Numbered from the stretch's first letter, positions 17,562-27,001 are shown. The stretch: DNA of 64,000 nucleotides from G963668605 sp963668605 (GCA_963668605.1 OY764903.1:2170001-2234000), one strand, 5' to 3'. Translations and numbers: made by a program. Notes: generated by a model from the sequence alone, not told the origin.

Positions 17562-18089
17562 CTAACCGGCGTTGGAGAGAGCGGGTGGCCTCGCGACGAC
17601 GGCCGGCGCGCTGGAGTTCGCGTCCTGGGGCCGTCTGATGTCGATACTGCCCTTGAAATAGGCGCCATCCTCAATCACTACGCTCGCCATCTTCAGATCG
17701 CCGACCAGCTTCGAGTTCTTGCGAAGGATGATCCTCTCGGCCGCGTCGACGTTCCCGTCTATAACACCGTGCAGGTCCACCTCTCGCGCAACAATAGAAG
17801 CCCGAACCTTTCCGTTGGGACCCACCACCAGACGATTCTGGCCCAGGTCCAGCCGGCCCTCCATCTGCCCGTCGATCAGGAGGTCCTCCTCGCCGCGGAT
17901 GTCACCCTTAATCGTGAAGGTCCGTCCGATGCTGGTGCTCCCCTGCGCGGCGACCGGCGTTGTCTGCGATGCCGTGGGCGCTGCAACCGTCGTGTGGGGC
18001 TGGCTGGGGTGCGCCGTCATGCGTGAAGGCGCCTCGCCCGGTCCCGGAATCTGCTCATCTTCTTCCCTGCGTTTGGCAAATATGCTCAT
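17562..18089 (-). CDS. Bactofilin (cytoskeletal polymer protein)
   Basis: 175 residues, ATG start with an AGGGA ribosome site. A disordered Pro/Thr/Ala-rich head (residues 1-55) is followed by the bactofilin right-handed beta-helix at about 58-150, seen as short hydrophobic repeats: IKGDIRGEEDLLIDGQMEG, VRASIVAREVDLHGVIDG, ILRKNSKLVGDLKMASVVI and DGAYFKGSID. These repeats are the family's hallmark; the protein assembles into nucleotide-free filaments that localise cell-wall or polar proteins. The C-terminal tail is again disordered. Its neighbours give no functional hint. Confidence 0.9.
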   Translation of the reverse strand: MSIFAKRREEDEQIPGPGEAPSRMTAHPSQPHTTVAAPTASQTTPVAAQGSTSIGRTFTIKGDIRGEEDLLIDGQMEGRLDLGQNRLVVGPNGKVRASIVAREVDLHGVIDGNVDAAERIILRKNSKLVGDLKMASVVIEDGAYFKGSIDIRRPQDANSSAPAVVARPPALSNAG

Positions 18090-18480
18090 ATTGTCGTTTC
18101 CCTGTCGGGGTCGTCAGAGTATCCAAGCAACTCGGTGGCCAGAAGCGTCGTCAACCTAAGTGATTGCACCGGCAAGAAGATCATGAATCAGGGGCAGGCG
18201 GAGAGCAGACGGAAACTTCAGAGAGCGGTAAGAATTGCACTGGGGACCGGTACCGCAGACCACGGCACGTCCCAAAGACCGTATTGCGACTCCCTGATCT
18301 CGATCAGGCCAAATCTGCCGTACTGAACCACACAGTTCCGTCGACGCTCAACGCGGCTACCGCTTGTTTCCAGACCAGCCAGAGCCAGACACGAGTGGTG
18401 CACTCCAACCAGACCCATCAAGTTGAGGTGTTACCCTTGTATTCGGGTACTCCGGGAGTTTTGCCGGACGAGAGGACATT
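18090..18480. other. Intergenic stretch, no gene seen
   Basis: 391 bases between the bactofilin start and the small Lys-rich gene. Frames are short and lack ribosome sites. Promoters for both flanking genes, which diverge, must lie here, but no clear -35/-10 pair was found. Confidence 0.4.
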
Positions 18481-18714
18481 ATGGCAGACAAGAAAAAGAC
18501 AGCCGAAGACAGTTCGGCGAACGATGCAAAAGCAACTGACAAGGTAGCCAAAAAGAAGGCTGCACCTCCAGAGGCCGTGGCCGAGTCCACGCCTCGGACG
18601 GAGTCCACGAAGATACCGAAACTGGCAAAAAAGAACAAGTCCCGGTTGCCCCGGCGCGAGAAGAAAGCCCTGAGGAAGGCGGAGGCCGCGCAGCGCATAA
18701 AGTCCGGCGCATAG
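18481..18714 (+). CDS. Small Lys/Ala-rich basic protein
   Basis: 77 residues, ATG with a GAGAGG ribosome site 9 bases upstream. Very rich in Lys, Ala, Glu and Arg (KKKTAED..., KVAKKKAAPPEA, RLPRREKKALRKAEAAQR). The first two-thirds are probably disordered and the end is a basic helix. It could be a histone H1-like or ribosome-associated protein, but nothing specific is recognisable. Codon pattern and ribosome site support it as a true gene. Confidence 0.6.
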   Translation: MADKKKTAEDSSANDAKATDKVAKKKAAPPEAVAESTPRTESTKIPKLAKKNKSRLPRREKKALRKAEAAQRIKSGA

Positions 18715-18756
18715 GGCTAGACGCAAATACTCCCCCGGTGCGGGCGGACTGCACTA

Positions 18757-19920
18757 GTGGTCTGCGGCGAGCAGATTAACCATTATCCAGCACCGTTCGG
18801 GCGCGCTTGACCTTCTCGAGGATGTCGGCTGCCTTGGCTGTCCAAACGAATGGTTTGGGCTTGTCGTTGTGCTTGTCGATGTAGTCGCCGATGGCCATGA
18901 TCAATTCCTCGACATCACGGAAGACCCCGCGGCGTAGCCTCTGCTCGGTGAGATCGCGGAAGAAGCGCTCGACCATGTTGAGCCACGAACTACTGGTCGG
19001 GGTGAAGTACATGTGAAAGCGCGGATGGCGCGCCAGCCACTTCTGCACCTTCGGATGCTTGTGCGTGGCGTAGTTGTCGGCGATCAGGTGCAGGTCTTTG
19101 CTGGGCGGCGTCAGGTCGTCGATGACGCGTAGAAACTTCAGCCACTCCTGGTGACGGTGCCGGTCGTCGCACATACTGATCACGGTGCCATCCAGCGTGC
19201 TCATGGCTGCGAACAGCGTCGCGGTTCCATTGCGCTTGTAGTCGTGGGTCATGGTGCCGCAGCGACCCTTCTTCAGCGGTAGTCCAGGCTGCGTACGGTC
19301 CAGCGCTTGGATCTGGCTCTTTTCATCGGCGCACAGCACGATGGCGTGTTCCGGCGGGCTGAGGTAGAGCCCAATGATGGCTTCCAGTTTCTCCGCGAAC
19401 TCCGGATCGTTGCTGACTTTAAACGTGCGCGACAGGTGCGGCTTCAAGCCATGTCTGTGCCAGATGCGACGCACGCTCTTCTCACTAAGACCCGCCGCCT
19501 CCGCCATCGTGCGGGTGCTCCACTGGGTCGCGTTGGCGGGGGTCTCCTGGGTGGTCCTCCGGACCACCTCCTGCACTTTGGCTGGTGTGATGGTTGGGGT
19601 ACGGCCAGGCCGCGGTGCGTCTTTCTCCAATCCGGCCAAACCCAATTTCAAAAAACGCTTTCTCCAGCGAGCCGCTTTCTGGTTGCTGATGCCGATCTCG
19701 GCGGCGATCTCCAGATCCTGCTTGCCGGCTGCCGCCAACAGGACGACGCGCGCTCGTTCGACTTGGCGGGCAGGCAGCGACCGGCCCCGCGCCCACTGCT
19801 GCAAGACTTGCTTCTGGTCGTCGGTTAACACGATAGTGGGTGCGACACGCATGCGCTTCGTCTCCTGATTATAGAGACGTCGCTCTGTCGTTATTGGTTA
19901 CTATTTAGGTCGCAGTACAC
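18757..19920 (-). mobile_element. IS630-type insertion sequence with TA target duplication
   Basis: Terminal inverted repeats GTGGTCTGCGGC (18757-18768) and, on the other strand at the right end, GTGTACTGCGAC (19909-19920) flank the transposase. Directly outside each lies a TA dinucleotide (18755-18756 and 19921-19922), the target duplication expected for IS630/Tc1-mariner elements. Total about 1164 bases. The element looks complete. Confidence 0.75.
18776..19852 (-). CDS. IS630 family transposase
   Basis: 358 residues. An N-terminal helix-turn-helix pair (ARQVERARVVLLAAAGKQDLE and EIGISNQKAARWRKRFL, then a second HTH around 110-135 with SEKSVRRIWHRHGLKP) precedes the DDE catalytic core: CADEKSQIQALDRTQ around 174, LHLIADNYATHKHPK around 254 and SSSWLNMVERFFRDL around 289. 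The three acidic residues of the DDE triad are present, so the enzyme may be active. The gene fills the element almost from end to end. It cuts and pastes the element at TA dinucleotides. Confidence 0.93.
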   Translation of the reverse strand: MRVAPTIVLTDDQKQVLQQWARGRSLPARQVERARVVLLAAAGKQDLEIAAEIGISNQKAARWRKRFLKLGLAGLEKDAPRPGRTPTITPAKVQEVVRRTTQETPANATQWSTRTMAEAAGLSEKSVRRIWHRHGLKPHLSRTFKVSNDPEFAEKLEAIIGLYLSPPEHAIVLCADEKSQIQALDRTQPGLPLKKGRCGTMTHDYKRNGTATLFAAMSTLDGTVISMCDDRHRHQEWLKFLRVIDDLTPPSKDLHLIADNYATHKHPKVQKWLARHPRFHMYFTPTSSSWLNMVERFFRDLTEQRLRRGVFRDVEELIMAIGDYIDKHNDKPKPFVWTAKAADILEKVKRARTVLDNG

Positions 19921-20010
19921 TAGCGATCACAGCCGCGTGACAGAATCACACGCGCAATTCTGTAGATTAGGACTAAGTTATCGACTTATCATTGATGAGA
20001 GGTGAACCGA

Positions 20011-22566
20011 ATGCCCAAGGTTTACAGCTTTTACGTTTCGCCGTGCCTGCCGTCTCGCCTGAAAGCTTTGGACCGGTTGTCCCTAAACCTGCGTTGGTCC
20101 TGGGACCACGCCACCATCGAGCTATTCCGCAATCTCGACCGTGACCTGTGGGAAGAAACGGGGCACAATCCGCGCCTCATGTTAGGCCGCATCGATCAGA
20201 AGCGGCTCATGGACCTGGCATCGGACGAAGCCTTTCTCGCCCAGATGGATCGCGTCGCGAATGACCTCGATGACTACCTGGCAGGGGCGGGCTGGTTCCT
20301 GCGCAAACACTCGGAAGCGCTCGGACTGACCATCGCCTACTTCTCGGCCGAATTCGGCCTAACGGAGTGCGTTCCGAACTATGCCGGAGGTCTGGGCATC
20401 CTGGCGGGCGACCACCTGAAGTCCGCCAGCGACCTCGGTCTTCCGCTAGCGGGGGTGGGACTGCTCTACCAGGGAGGCTACTTTCACCAATATCTGAACG
20501 CGGACGGATGGCAGCAGGAAACCTACCCGATCAACGACTTTCACGTTCTCCCGGTGGAATCCGTGGCCGACGCCCAGGGTAAGGCGCTGATGGTGGAACT
20601 GAGCTTCCCCGGCAGAAAAGTATTGGTCAGGGTTTGGAAGATTGAAGTGGGGCGAGTTCCCCTTTTCCTGCTGGACACGAACGTCAAGGAGAATACGGCC
20701 GAAGACCGGCGCATCACCGGGGCTCTTTACGGCGGCGATCGCGAACTGCGCATTCAGCAGGAAATCGTCCTCGGCATCGGCGGCATGAAGGCGCTACGCG
20801 CGCTGGGAATCCGGCCGACGGTCTGTCACATGAACGAAGGCCACTCGGCTTTTCTCGGGCTCGACCGCACGCGCGTGCTGATGGAGGAACTGGGCTTGCA
20901 GTATCACGAAGCGCGTCAGGTTGCCGCGGCGGGCAACATTTTCACAACCCACACGCCCGTGCCGGCGGGGTTCGATCGGTTCGACCCGGCGCTGGTGGAA
21001 AAATACTTCCGCGAGTACTCGCAGAAACTTGGCTTGACTTTTGAGCAACTGCTTGGCTACGGACGCCAGAACGGCTCCGACTCCGGCGAGCCGTTCAACA
21101 TGGCGTTTCTGGCCGCGCGCCATAGTTCTTACGCGAACGCTGTAAGCCGCCTGCACGGTGATGTGGCGCGCAAGATGGCGCAGCCCATGTGGGCCGGGTA
21201 TCCGCTGCACGAGGTCCCGATCGGCTACGTCACAAACGGCGTCCACATACGCTCCTGGATCTCCATGGAGATGAGCGCACTGCTCAACCGGTACCTTGGG
21301 CCGCGCTGGGCCGAGGAGCCTGCCGGAAACGGAACCTGGTCGCGGGTGGATCGCATTCCTGACGAGGAATTGTGGCGAGTTCACAAGATTCGGCGGGAGC
21401 GCCTGGTTCATTACGCGCGGACGCGGCTCGTCTCTCAGTTGCGGCAGCGGGGCGGTTCGGACGCAGAGATCGAAATCTCGCGCGCCGTGTTGGATCCGGA
21501 CGTCCTCACTATCGGTTTCGCCCGCCGGTTCGCCACCTACAAGCGCGCCACGCTCCTGTTGCGCGACAGCGCGCGGTTCAAACGGATTCTGACGGATGCA
21601 AAGCGGCCCGTACAGATTCTGTTTGCGGGCAAGGCTCATCCGCACGACAACGAAGGCAAGGAACTCATCCGGCAGGTCATCCGTTTCGGTCGTGATCCCG
21701 AAGTCAGGCGCCACATCGTCTTTCTGGAAGATTACGACATATCCGTGGCCCGCTACCTGGTGCAGGGCGTCGATGTCTGGTTGAACACTCCGCGCCGGCC
21801 CAACGAGGCGAGCGGCACCAGCGGCATGAAACTCCTGGCCAATGGCGGGTTGAATCTCTCGGTTCTGGACGGATGGTGGGCGGAGTGTTGCGACCGCGAT
21901 GTTGGTTGGGCAATCGGCAATGGCGAGGAGTACGCGGACCCCGACTATCAAGATCAGGTTGAATCCGAAGCGCTCTATAACCTGATGGAGAACGATGTGG
22001 CGCCGCTCTTTTATGACCGCGATTCGGCCGGCATTCCACGCAACTGGGTCGCAAGAATGAAGGCGTCGATGAAGAAGCTGTCGCCGATCTTCAGCACGGC
22101 CCGTATGGTCACGGAATACACGGAACGCTTCTACATCCCCGCTCATCAGCGGTATCTCAAGCTGGCGGGCGATAACGCTGCCACGGTGCGCTCATTGTCG
22201 GCCTGGCGCGAGCGATTTCACGTCCATGGCGCAGAGGTGCAAGTCCTACAAGTAGACGCCGGCAACGTTGAGGATGTCCCCGTGTGCTCCAAGCTCAAGG
22301 TGGGCGCGCGGGTTCGTTTAGGAAAGCTCCTTCCGACCGACGTCCGCGTGCAACTTTACTATGGATCCGTAAGTCCCGAGGGCGAAATCGTCAAGGGCCA
22401 GGCCATCGACATGTCGCTGAGCGAATCCTACGGCGAAGAACACCGCTACGAGGGCGAAATCGACTGCCAGGCGAGCGGTTCTTCCGGCTTCTCCGTTCGC
22501 GTCGTACCATTCCACCCGGACGCGATCCTGCCCTACGAATTGCCCTGGATTCGCTGGGCGGATTAG
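20011..22566 (+). CDS. glgP: Alpha-glucan (glycogen) phosphorylase
   Basis: 851 residues from ATG at 20011, with a GAGAGG ribosome site at 19997-20002; a GTG three codons upstream is less likely. The N-terminal DUF3417-type region (NLRWSWDHATIELFRNLD) is typical of the shorter thermophile-type GlgP branch. FSAEFGLTECVPNYAGGLG at about 112-130 lies in the conserved active-site region, and EASGTSGMKLLANGGLN contains the pyridoxal-phosphate lysine at about residue 607. It releases glucose-1-phosphate from glycogen or maltodextrins in the cytoplasm using phosphate. Length is normal. It stands alone, immediately after the insertion sequence, whose right end is about 90 bases upstream, so the promoter may have been affected. 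Confidence 0.92.
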   Translation: MPKVYSFYVSPCLPSRLKALDRLSLNLRWSWDHATIELFRNLDRDLWEETGHNPRLMLGRIDQKRLMDLASDEAFLAQMDRVANDLDDYLAGAGWFLRKHSEALGLTIAYFSAEFGLTECVPNYAGGLGILAGDHLKSASDLGLPLAGVGLLYQGGYFHQYLNADGWQQETYPINDFHVLPVESVADAQGKALMVELSFPGRKVLVRVWKIEVGRVPLFLLDTNVKENTAEDRRITGALYGGDRELRIQQEIVLGIGGMKALRALGIRPTVCHMNEGHSAFLGLDRTRVLMEELGLQYHEARQVAAAGNIFTTHTPVPAGFDRFDPALVEKYFREYSQKLGLTFEQLLGYGRQNGSDSGEPFNMAFLAARHSSYANAVSRLHGDVARKMAQPMWAGYPLHEVPIGYVTNGVHIRSWISMEMSALLNRYLGPRWAEEPAGNGTWSRVDRIPDEELWRVHKIRRERLVHYARTRLVSQLRQRGGSDAEIEISRAVLDPDVLTIGFARRFATYKRATLLLRDSARFKRILTDAKRPVQILFAGKAHPHDNEGKELIRQVIRFGRDPEVRRHIVFLEDYDISVARYLVQGVDVWLNTPRRPNEASGTSGMKLLANGGLNLSVLDGWWAECCDRDVGWAIGNGEEYADPDYQDQVESEALYNLMENDVAPLFYDRDSAGIPRNWVARMKASMKKLSPIFSTARMVTEYTERFYIPAHQRYLKLAGDNAATVRSLSAWRERFHVHGAEVQVLQVDAGNVEDVPVCSKLKVGARVRLGKLLPTDVRVQLYYGSVSPEGEIVKGQAIDMSLSESYGEEHRYEGEIDCQASGSSGFSVRVVPFHPDAILPYELPWIRWAD

Positions 22567-22613
22567 GTATTGGGAGTTCAGCCCCAGCGTCTCCGCTGCA
22601 CGGGCATCCGCCG

Positions 22614-22994
22614 CTAGCGTTTCTCTACATACGGTTTTAGCGACTCAAAAGGAACCCATGCCGTACGACCCTTGAAGGGGCCGTCGAGCACACGGACTTC
22701 CCTCTCGTTGAAGGACTCGCTCTCCACTTTGACGATTGTTCTGTTTGCCAGTTCAAAGGCTTTCCCCTCGCGGGTCAGTCTTTCGACGGTAATCTGATCC
22801 TTGGCGTCCAAGGCGGGAGACAGTTGATGGACGGCGTCCTTGGATGTTGCCACAACGGCAGTGGATCGGCCATTTTGGACGACCATGGCCATTTCTCCCT
22901 TGTGAACGATGTGGTTTACAGGCGTTTCAATTACAGAATGACAACTGGCAGAAATCAGCGCGGCGAGTACCACGGCTCTCGCGTTTCGTTGCAT
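22614..22994 (-). CDS. Small lipoprotein of unknown function
   Basis: 126 residues with an excellent ribosome site (AAGGAGG). The N-terminus RNARAVVLAALISASCHS is a lipoprotein signal with Cys18 as the likely lipidated residue. The mature part contains a small beta domain; the end (LDGPFKGRTAWVPFESLKPY) resembles an SH3-like fold, but no named family is recognised. It converges with glgP. Confidence 0.7.
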   Translation of the reverse strand: MQRNARAVVLAALISASCHSVIETPVNHIVHKGEMAMVVQNGRSTAVVATSKDAVHQLSPALDAKDQITVERLTREGKAFELANRTIVKVESESFNEREVRVLDGPFKGRTAWVPFESLKPYVEKR

Positions 22995-23094
22995 AGCGCC
23001 CTCCTTGGTGGAGTCGATTCGAGCATAACGCTCGCTGCCGGCACTGTCTATGTGTACGCTGCTCGAGACTTACACCCCGTGTAAGATGTCGAAG

Positions 23095-23307
23095 CTATTC
23101 GAGACTCCACTCGCCCTCCGGCCTCGATGAGCGCCGCCGAAGCAGGTACAGGTTTCCGTCGCTGGCACGGACCTTGAAGAAGATCTCGTCCGGGCCATAC
23201 CACTGATCCACGACTTCCTCGACGAGGTATTCGCGATCTTCCAGTTGGAACCGGATGGGCCGTTCATCAGCTTTTCTCCCCGAGTAGCAGATGACGCGCA
23301 ATTTCAT
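23095..23307 (-). CDS. Small conserved-looking hypothetical protein
   Basis: 70 residues, ATG with GGGAG just upstream. The text (CYSGRKADERPIRFQLEDRE, YLVEEVVDQWYGPDEIFFKV) reads as a compact beta-rich cytoplasmic domain of the kind annotated as DUF6504-like in related bacteria; that name is from memory. No catalytic motif is seen and no operon partner is obvious. Confidence 0.65.
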   Translation of the reverse strand: MKLRVICYSGRKADERPIRFQLEDREYLVEEVVDQWYGPDEIFFKVRASDGNLYLLRRRSSRPEGEWSLE

Positions 23308-23398
23308 ACTCCCATCCTACGGCACGAAATGTGAATGCCACGGCTGTACCGGGAGGCCCCAGTGAGGGAATAGAGCGCGATTGGCCCGCCCAAGTTTT

Positions 23399-24562
23399 TC
23401 AGCGCGGGCTGTACAGTTTCACATTCGCGGTGGACGCACCTGCACACGCGATTGCGGGACGGCCATCACCGTGGAAATCTGCGATCTTGCAGTCTGCGGC
23501 TGCGATGCCTCCAGGATCGAGAGCGTGGCGCGTCCAGCGCCCACCGGTCTCGTCGTCAGCGGTGAAGATGTAAACTTGAAATCCCTTGCCGCGGAACCCG
23601 GCGACAATTTCATCGCGGCCGTCTCCGTTTAGATCGCCGACCGCAAGCGCGTGGCCGTTGATCATCGCATCCTCGATCACATGGCGCTTCCATGCCGGGC
23701 CTTCTTCGGTGTAGATCACGACCTGGTTGCCATGCCAGGGCTCGATAGCGGCGATGAAGCGGCGTTTGCCCAAATGGCCGATCTTGATCTCACTGCTCCC
23801 GCATTGCGGGCACGGCCGTGGATCTCCCTTTGCGATCTCCACCGCCCCCTGGGCCAGGAACACGCGGATACCGAGAAAGTCGGCCGTCATGAGCTGCTCG
23901 CCGCGCCCCTGCCAGCTTACCGGCAAGATGCTGTGGAGAATGCCTCGGGGCTTGTCCGTGAACAGTTCGCGCTTCCACTGGCCGGGACGGTAAAGGTACA
24001 CAGGCACGTTGTCCGCGTAATCCGGCGGACTGGCCTTCAGGCCGATCATCGGCGCCACCAGCAGCACCTTCTTGCCATCGCCGACGAGATCGATCCAGCG
24101 AAGACGGTGGACGGTGGGGATGCGGTCGATCTCTCTCGCCGTCCAGGGTTGCTTCGGGTCGGGTCCGCTCTTGAGGATCAGCACATTGCCGATGCTCTTT
24201 GCAGGCACGGTTTCGAAATTGTGCCCCATCGCGATTTCCGGAATGCCGTCGCCGTCGTAATCGTAGACGTCGAGATTTATGGTGCGCGGCACGTCCTTGA
24301 TGAGTATGTGGCGCTCCCACGTTGGATTCTCGAACCAGGCGAGTTCGGTGCTGCGCTCGTCTACCACGATGAGGTCCGGCCGGCCGTCGCGGTTCAAGTC
24401 AGCGGCTACCAACTGATAGCCCATCTTCAGGGAGCCGGTAACCGTGGTCTCCCGCCATTGCGGCAGTTCTGCGCCCGGCAGCGCCGCGGCCATCAAAAAG
24501 AAGAGAGCAAGCAACATCGCACCAACTTTATCAGGAATAATGTCACGGATAAATCCACGCAT
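23399..24562 (-). CDS. Exported FG-GAP/VCBS-repeat protein
   Basis: 387 residues; an alternative start at ATG 24517 (MLLALFFLMAAALPGAE) would begin exactly with the signal peptide and may be the true one. Repeated Ca-binding-like loops DLNRDGRPDL, DYDGDGIPEI, DLNGDGRDEI and DFHGDGRPAI mark FG-GAP/VCBS blades of a beta-propeller, likely six or seven blades. A CPQC pair near residue 270 is unusual for the fold and could bind metal. Such exported propellers are common in this phylum next to carbohydrate-active genes. Function beyond ligand or ion binding is not visible. Confidence 0.8.
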   Translation of the reverse strand: MRGFIRDIIPDKVGAMLLALFFLMAAALPGAELPQWRETTVTGSLKMGYQLVAADLNRDGRPDLIVVDERSTELAWFENPTWERHILIKDVPRTINLDVYDYDGDGIPEIAMGHNFETVPAKSIGNVLILKSGPDPKQPWTAREIDRIPTVHRLRWIDLVGDGKKVLLVAPMIGLKASPPDYADNVPVYLYRPGQWKRELFTDKPRGILHSILPVSWQGRGEQLMTADFLGIRVFLAQGAVEIAKGDPRPCPQCGSSEIKIGHLGKRRFIAAIEPWHGNQVVIYTEEGPAWKRHVIEDAMINGHALAVGDLNGDGRDEIVAGFRGKGFQVYIFTADDETGGRWTRHALDPGGIAAADCKIADFHGDGRPAIACAGASTANVKLYSPR

Positions 24563-24626
24563 GTCGCACCGGGCGCCGTTCCGTCACATGTGGCTCACTG
24601 AATTTCGTGCCCGGGAAGATCGGGCA

Positions 24627-24632
24627 TATAAT
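24627..24632 (+). promoter_or_regulatory. Probable -10 box for the isomerase-like gene
   Basis: TATAAT at 24627-24632 with TTCGTG about 17 bases upstream as a weak -35. A ribosome site, GGGAGG, follows at 24659-24664 before the ATG at 24672. Confidence 0.4.
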
Positions 24633-24671
24633 TGAAGCGATTTCGGACAGGTTCTTACGGGAGGATTTTTC

Positions 24672-26075
24672 ATGCAGGAGAACTTTTCAGTAATAACACG
24701 GAGGGCATTCGGTCTCTCGCTGTGCGGGACTCCGTTTTCTCTGATGCTCGACGCCCAGCAGCAAGCCTCGGCGCCGTGGAATGCACCCGCCGTCGTAGCG
24801 AAGGTGTACCTGGCAGGTAAACCTCACTGGCCGATGCCAACCCTGGACATCGCCGCTGAAATTAAGGAGATTGAGGCCGGATTAGCTGATGTGCAAAAGA
24901 AACACGCGGCCAACGTGAAATTCATCGGCGGCGAGACGCTGCACAGCGACGCGGACGTGAAGCCCTGGCTGGAAAAGATGAGCGAAATCGATGGGATCAT
25001 GATTATCCCGTTGACCCAACCGACGCCAGCGTTGAACGCACTCGTAAACGCTGCAACTGTCCCCGCCCTCTTTTTCTACCGGCCGTACTCGACACATGCC
25101 TGGTCCTCAATCGCGGGCATGCAGAAAGCGGCGAAAAAGATCGACATCGTGGCATCGAGCAGCTATGGAGACCTGGACCCGTACATGCGCGCGTTTCACA
25201 CGATCCGGCACCTGCGGAAGAGCAAGATCCTGGTAGGAGTGACGAAGCCCGAGGTAAGGAGCGCGGTTGCCGACGGGTATTCAAAATACTTCGGAACCAC
25301 GTTCAAGTACGTCGGCGGAGCGGAACTGAAGTCGGCCTTTGACTCCGTGGACGTGAAGAAGGCACAGAAAGAGGCCGACGACTTCACGCGCGGAGCCCTG
25401 CGGGTAGTGGAACCGTCGCCGAAGGAGATCTTGAACGGTCTGCGCTTCTACATTGGGCTCAAGCAATTGCTGGCACAGGAACAGGCAAACGCATTCACGA
25501 TCGACTGCTTCGGCACCTTGAACGCGAGGTCGCTGCCCGGGTATCCGTGCATTGCCTGGTCGAAGTTCAACGATGCCGGGCTTTACGGCGTCTGCGAGGC
25601 TGACCTCCACTCGACCATGACCCAGTTGCTGGTCAGCTCCCACGCACGAGTTCCGGGATTTGTCTCCGACCCCGTCTTCGACGTCAGCCGCAACGAGGTT
25701 ATCCATGCGCATTGCGTGTCGGCCACGAGGATGAAGGGTCCGGACGAACCGGCGTCTCCCTATATCATCCGCAATCATCTGGAGACGAATGAGGGGGCGG
25801 TGATGCAGGTACTAATGCCGGCTGGCGGTGAAGTGATTACCGTCGCCCGTTTTACAGGCCCAACTCAGATGCTGGTGTCGACCGCGGAAGTGATCGGACC
25901 GGGCGACAACCACAGGGGGTGCCGCAGTCAGATTCGAACGCGGGTCCCGGATGCCAACAAGTGGCTGCACAGCTACTCCGCCGGACTCCACCGCGTCATC
26001 TTCTACGGTGACCACACAAAGGCCATCGAGAAACTGGGGCGAATGATGGCCTTTTCCGTTGTTCGGGAAGCATAG
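24672..26075 (+). CDS. Exported FucI/AraA-fold sugar isomerase-like protein
   Basis: 467 residues, ATG with a GGGAGG ribosome site. The N-terminus contains TRRAFGLSLCGTPFSLML, a twin-arginine-like signal, so the protein is predicted to be exported, which is unusual because L-fucose and L-arabinose isomerases are cytoplasmic. The body has FucI-superfamily features: an N-terminal Rossmann-like half with DGIMIIPLTQPTPALNALV near 114, then AFTIDCFGTLN around 274 and a C-terminal beta barrel with HCVSATRMKGPDEPASP around 342. Metal-ligand Glu and Asp positions seen in true isomerases are not clear to me. It could be a sugar isomerase or a binding protein derived from one. It precedes a nitroreductase and a sulfatase. 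Confidence 0.7.
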   Translation: MQENFSVITRRAFGLSLCGTPFSLMLDAQQQASAPWNAPAVVAKVYLAGKPHWPMPTLDIAAEIKEIEAGLADVQKKHAANVKFIGGETLHSDADVKPWLEKMSEIDGIMIIPLTQPTPALNALVNAATVPALFFYRPYSTHAWSSIAGMQKAAKKIDIVASSSYGDLDPYMRAFHTIRHLRKSKILVGVTKPEVRSAVADGYSKYFGTTFKYVGGAELKSAFDSVDVKKAQKEADDFTRGALRVVEPSPKEILNGLRFYIGLKQLLAQEQANAFTIDCFGTLNARSLPGYPCIAWSKFNDAGLYGVCEADLHSTMTQLLVSSHARVPGFVSDPVFDVSRNEVIHAHCVSATRMKGPDEPASPYIIRNHLETNEGAVMQVLMPAGGEVITVARFTGPTQMLVSTAEVIGPGDNHRGCRSQIRTRVPDANKWLHSYSAGLHRVIFYGDHTKAIEKLGRMMAFSVVREA

Positions 26076-26259
26076 CCGTCAATTGGTGGCCCTGGCAGGT
26101 TGCGCGCCGGAGCAAAGGATGGACTGCTTTTGAGCTATAACAGACTATAGGGTATGAACATCTCTTGTCGCTTGATTCAACGGGCAACGAGGTACGCACT
26201 CTATCCAAATCCACTCGCGATTTCAAAATGGGAGTCGCGGTTTCGACAAAGGGAACCTC

Positions 26260-26889
26260 ATGCGTAACAGCTTCCTGTCAATCTTTTTGCTGCCGGCGCT
26301 TTGTCTGGCCGCAGATGTCAAACTCATCGATCTCCCCGTCCCTCAAACCGACGGCGGCAAGCCGTTGATGCAGGTTCTGAAGAGCCGCCAGTCCGCCCGC
26401 GAATTCAGTGGCCGGACACTGCCTCCGCAGGTGCTTTCCAACCTGCTCTGGGCCGCCTCAGGCATCAGCCGCCCAGACGGGCGTCGCACCGCTCCAACCG
26501 CGTCAAACCGTCAGGAGATCGACACCTACGTCATTACGGCGGACGGCCTGTACCTGTATGAACCCAAGGGCCACAAGCTGACCGGGTTGCTCTCCGACGA
26601 TCTCCGTGCCCTGGCCGGCACGCAGGACTATGTCAAAACCGCCCCCATCAATCTGGTTTACGTCGCGGACTTCGCGAAGTACGGTGCGCAGATGGCGGAG
26701 GAAAACAAGCTCACATACTCCGGGGCCGACACCGGATTCATGAGCCAGAACGTGTATCTCTTCTGCGCTTCGGAGGGCCTTGCCACCGTGGTGCGAGCCA
26801 GCATAGACCGTGCGGCGCTATCCAAAGCCATGCGGCTGCGGCCCGAACAACGCATCATCCTCGAACAGCCGGTCGGCTATCCGAAGTGA
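26260..26889 (+). CDS. Exported nitroreductase-family (SagB-type) protein
   Basis: 209 residues with signal peptide MRNSFLSIFLLPALCLAA. The FMN-binding nitroreductase start, LKSRQSAREFSGRTLPPQVL (about residues 42-61), is followed by LLWAASGISRPDGRRTAPTAS, the classic 'LLWAA.G.....RTAPSA' block, and a C-terminal GADTGFMSQNVYLFCASEGL. Length fits the compact family. FMN would be bound in the periplasm if the signal is used. Substrate and partner unknown. It lies about 110 bases before the next sulfatase on the same strand. Confidence 0.85.
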   Translation: MRNSFLSIFLLPALCLAADVKLIDLPVPQTDGGKPLMQVLKSRQSAREFSGRTLPPQVLSNLLWAASGISRPDGRRTAPTASNRQEIDTYVITADGLYLYEPKGHKLTGLLSDDLRALAGTQDYVKTAPINLVYVADFAKYGAQMAEENKLTYSGADTGFMSQNVYLFCASEGLATVVRASIDRAALSKAMRLRPEQRIILEQPVGYPK

Positions 26890-27001
26890 AGGACCTTTCC
26901 CGCGGGAAACTTTCCATTCGACCCCGCACCAGCCAGCCAGGCGCTCAGGCCTCAGCTTGTGCATGGTGACACAAGAAGACATTCAACATAAGGTATAAGT
27001 T

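Noticed and set aside
18164..18547. 127-residue open frame overlapping the small Lys-rich gene
   Set aside because: Different frame from the gene with the ribosome site; no support.
20794..22146. 450-residue minus-strand open frame inside glgP
   Set aside because: Antisense shadow of a well-recognised glycogen phosphorylase; common with high-GC DNA.
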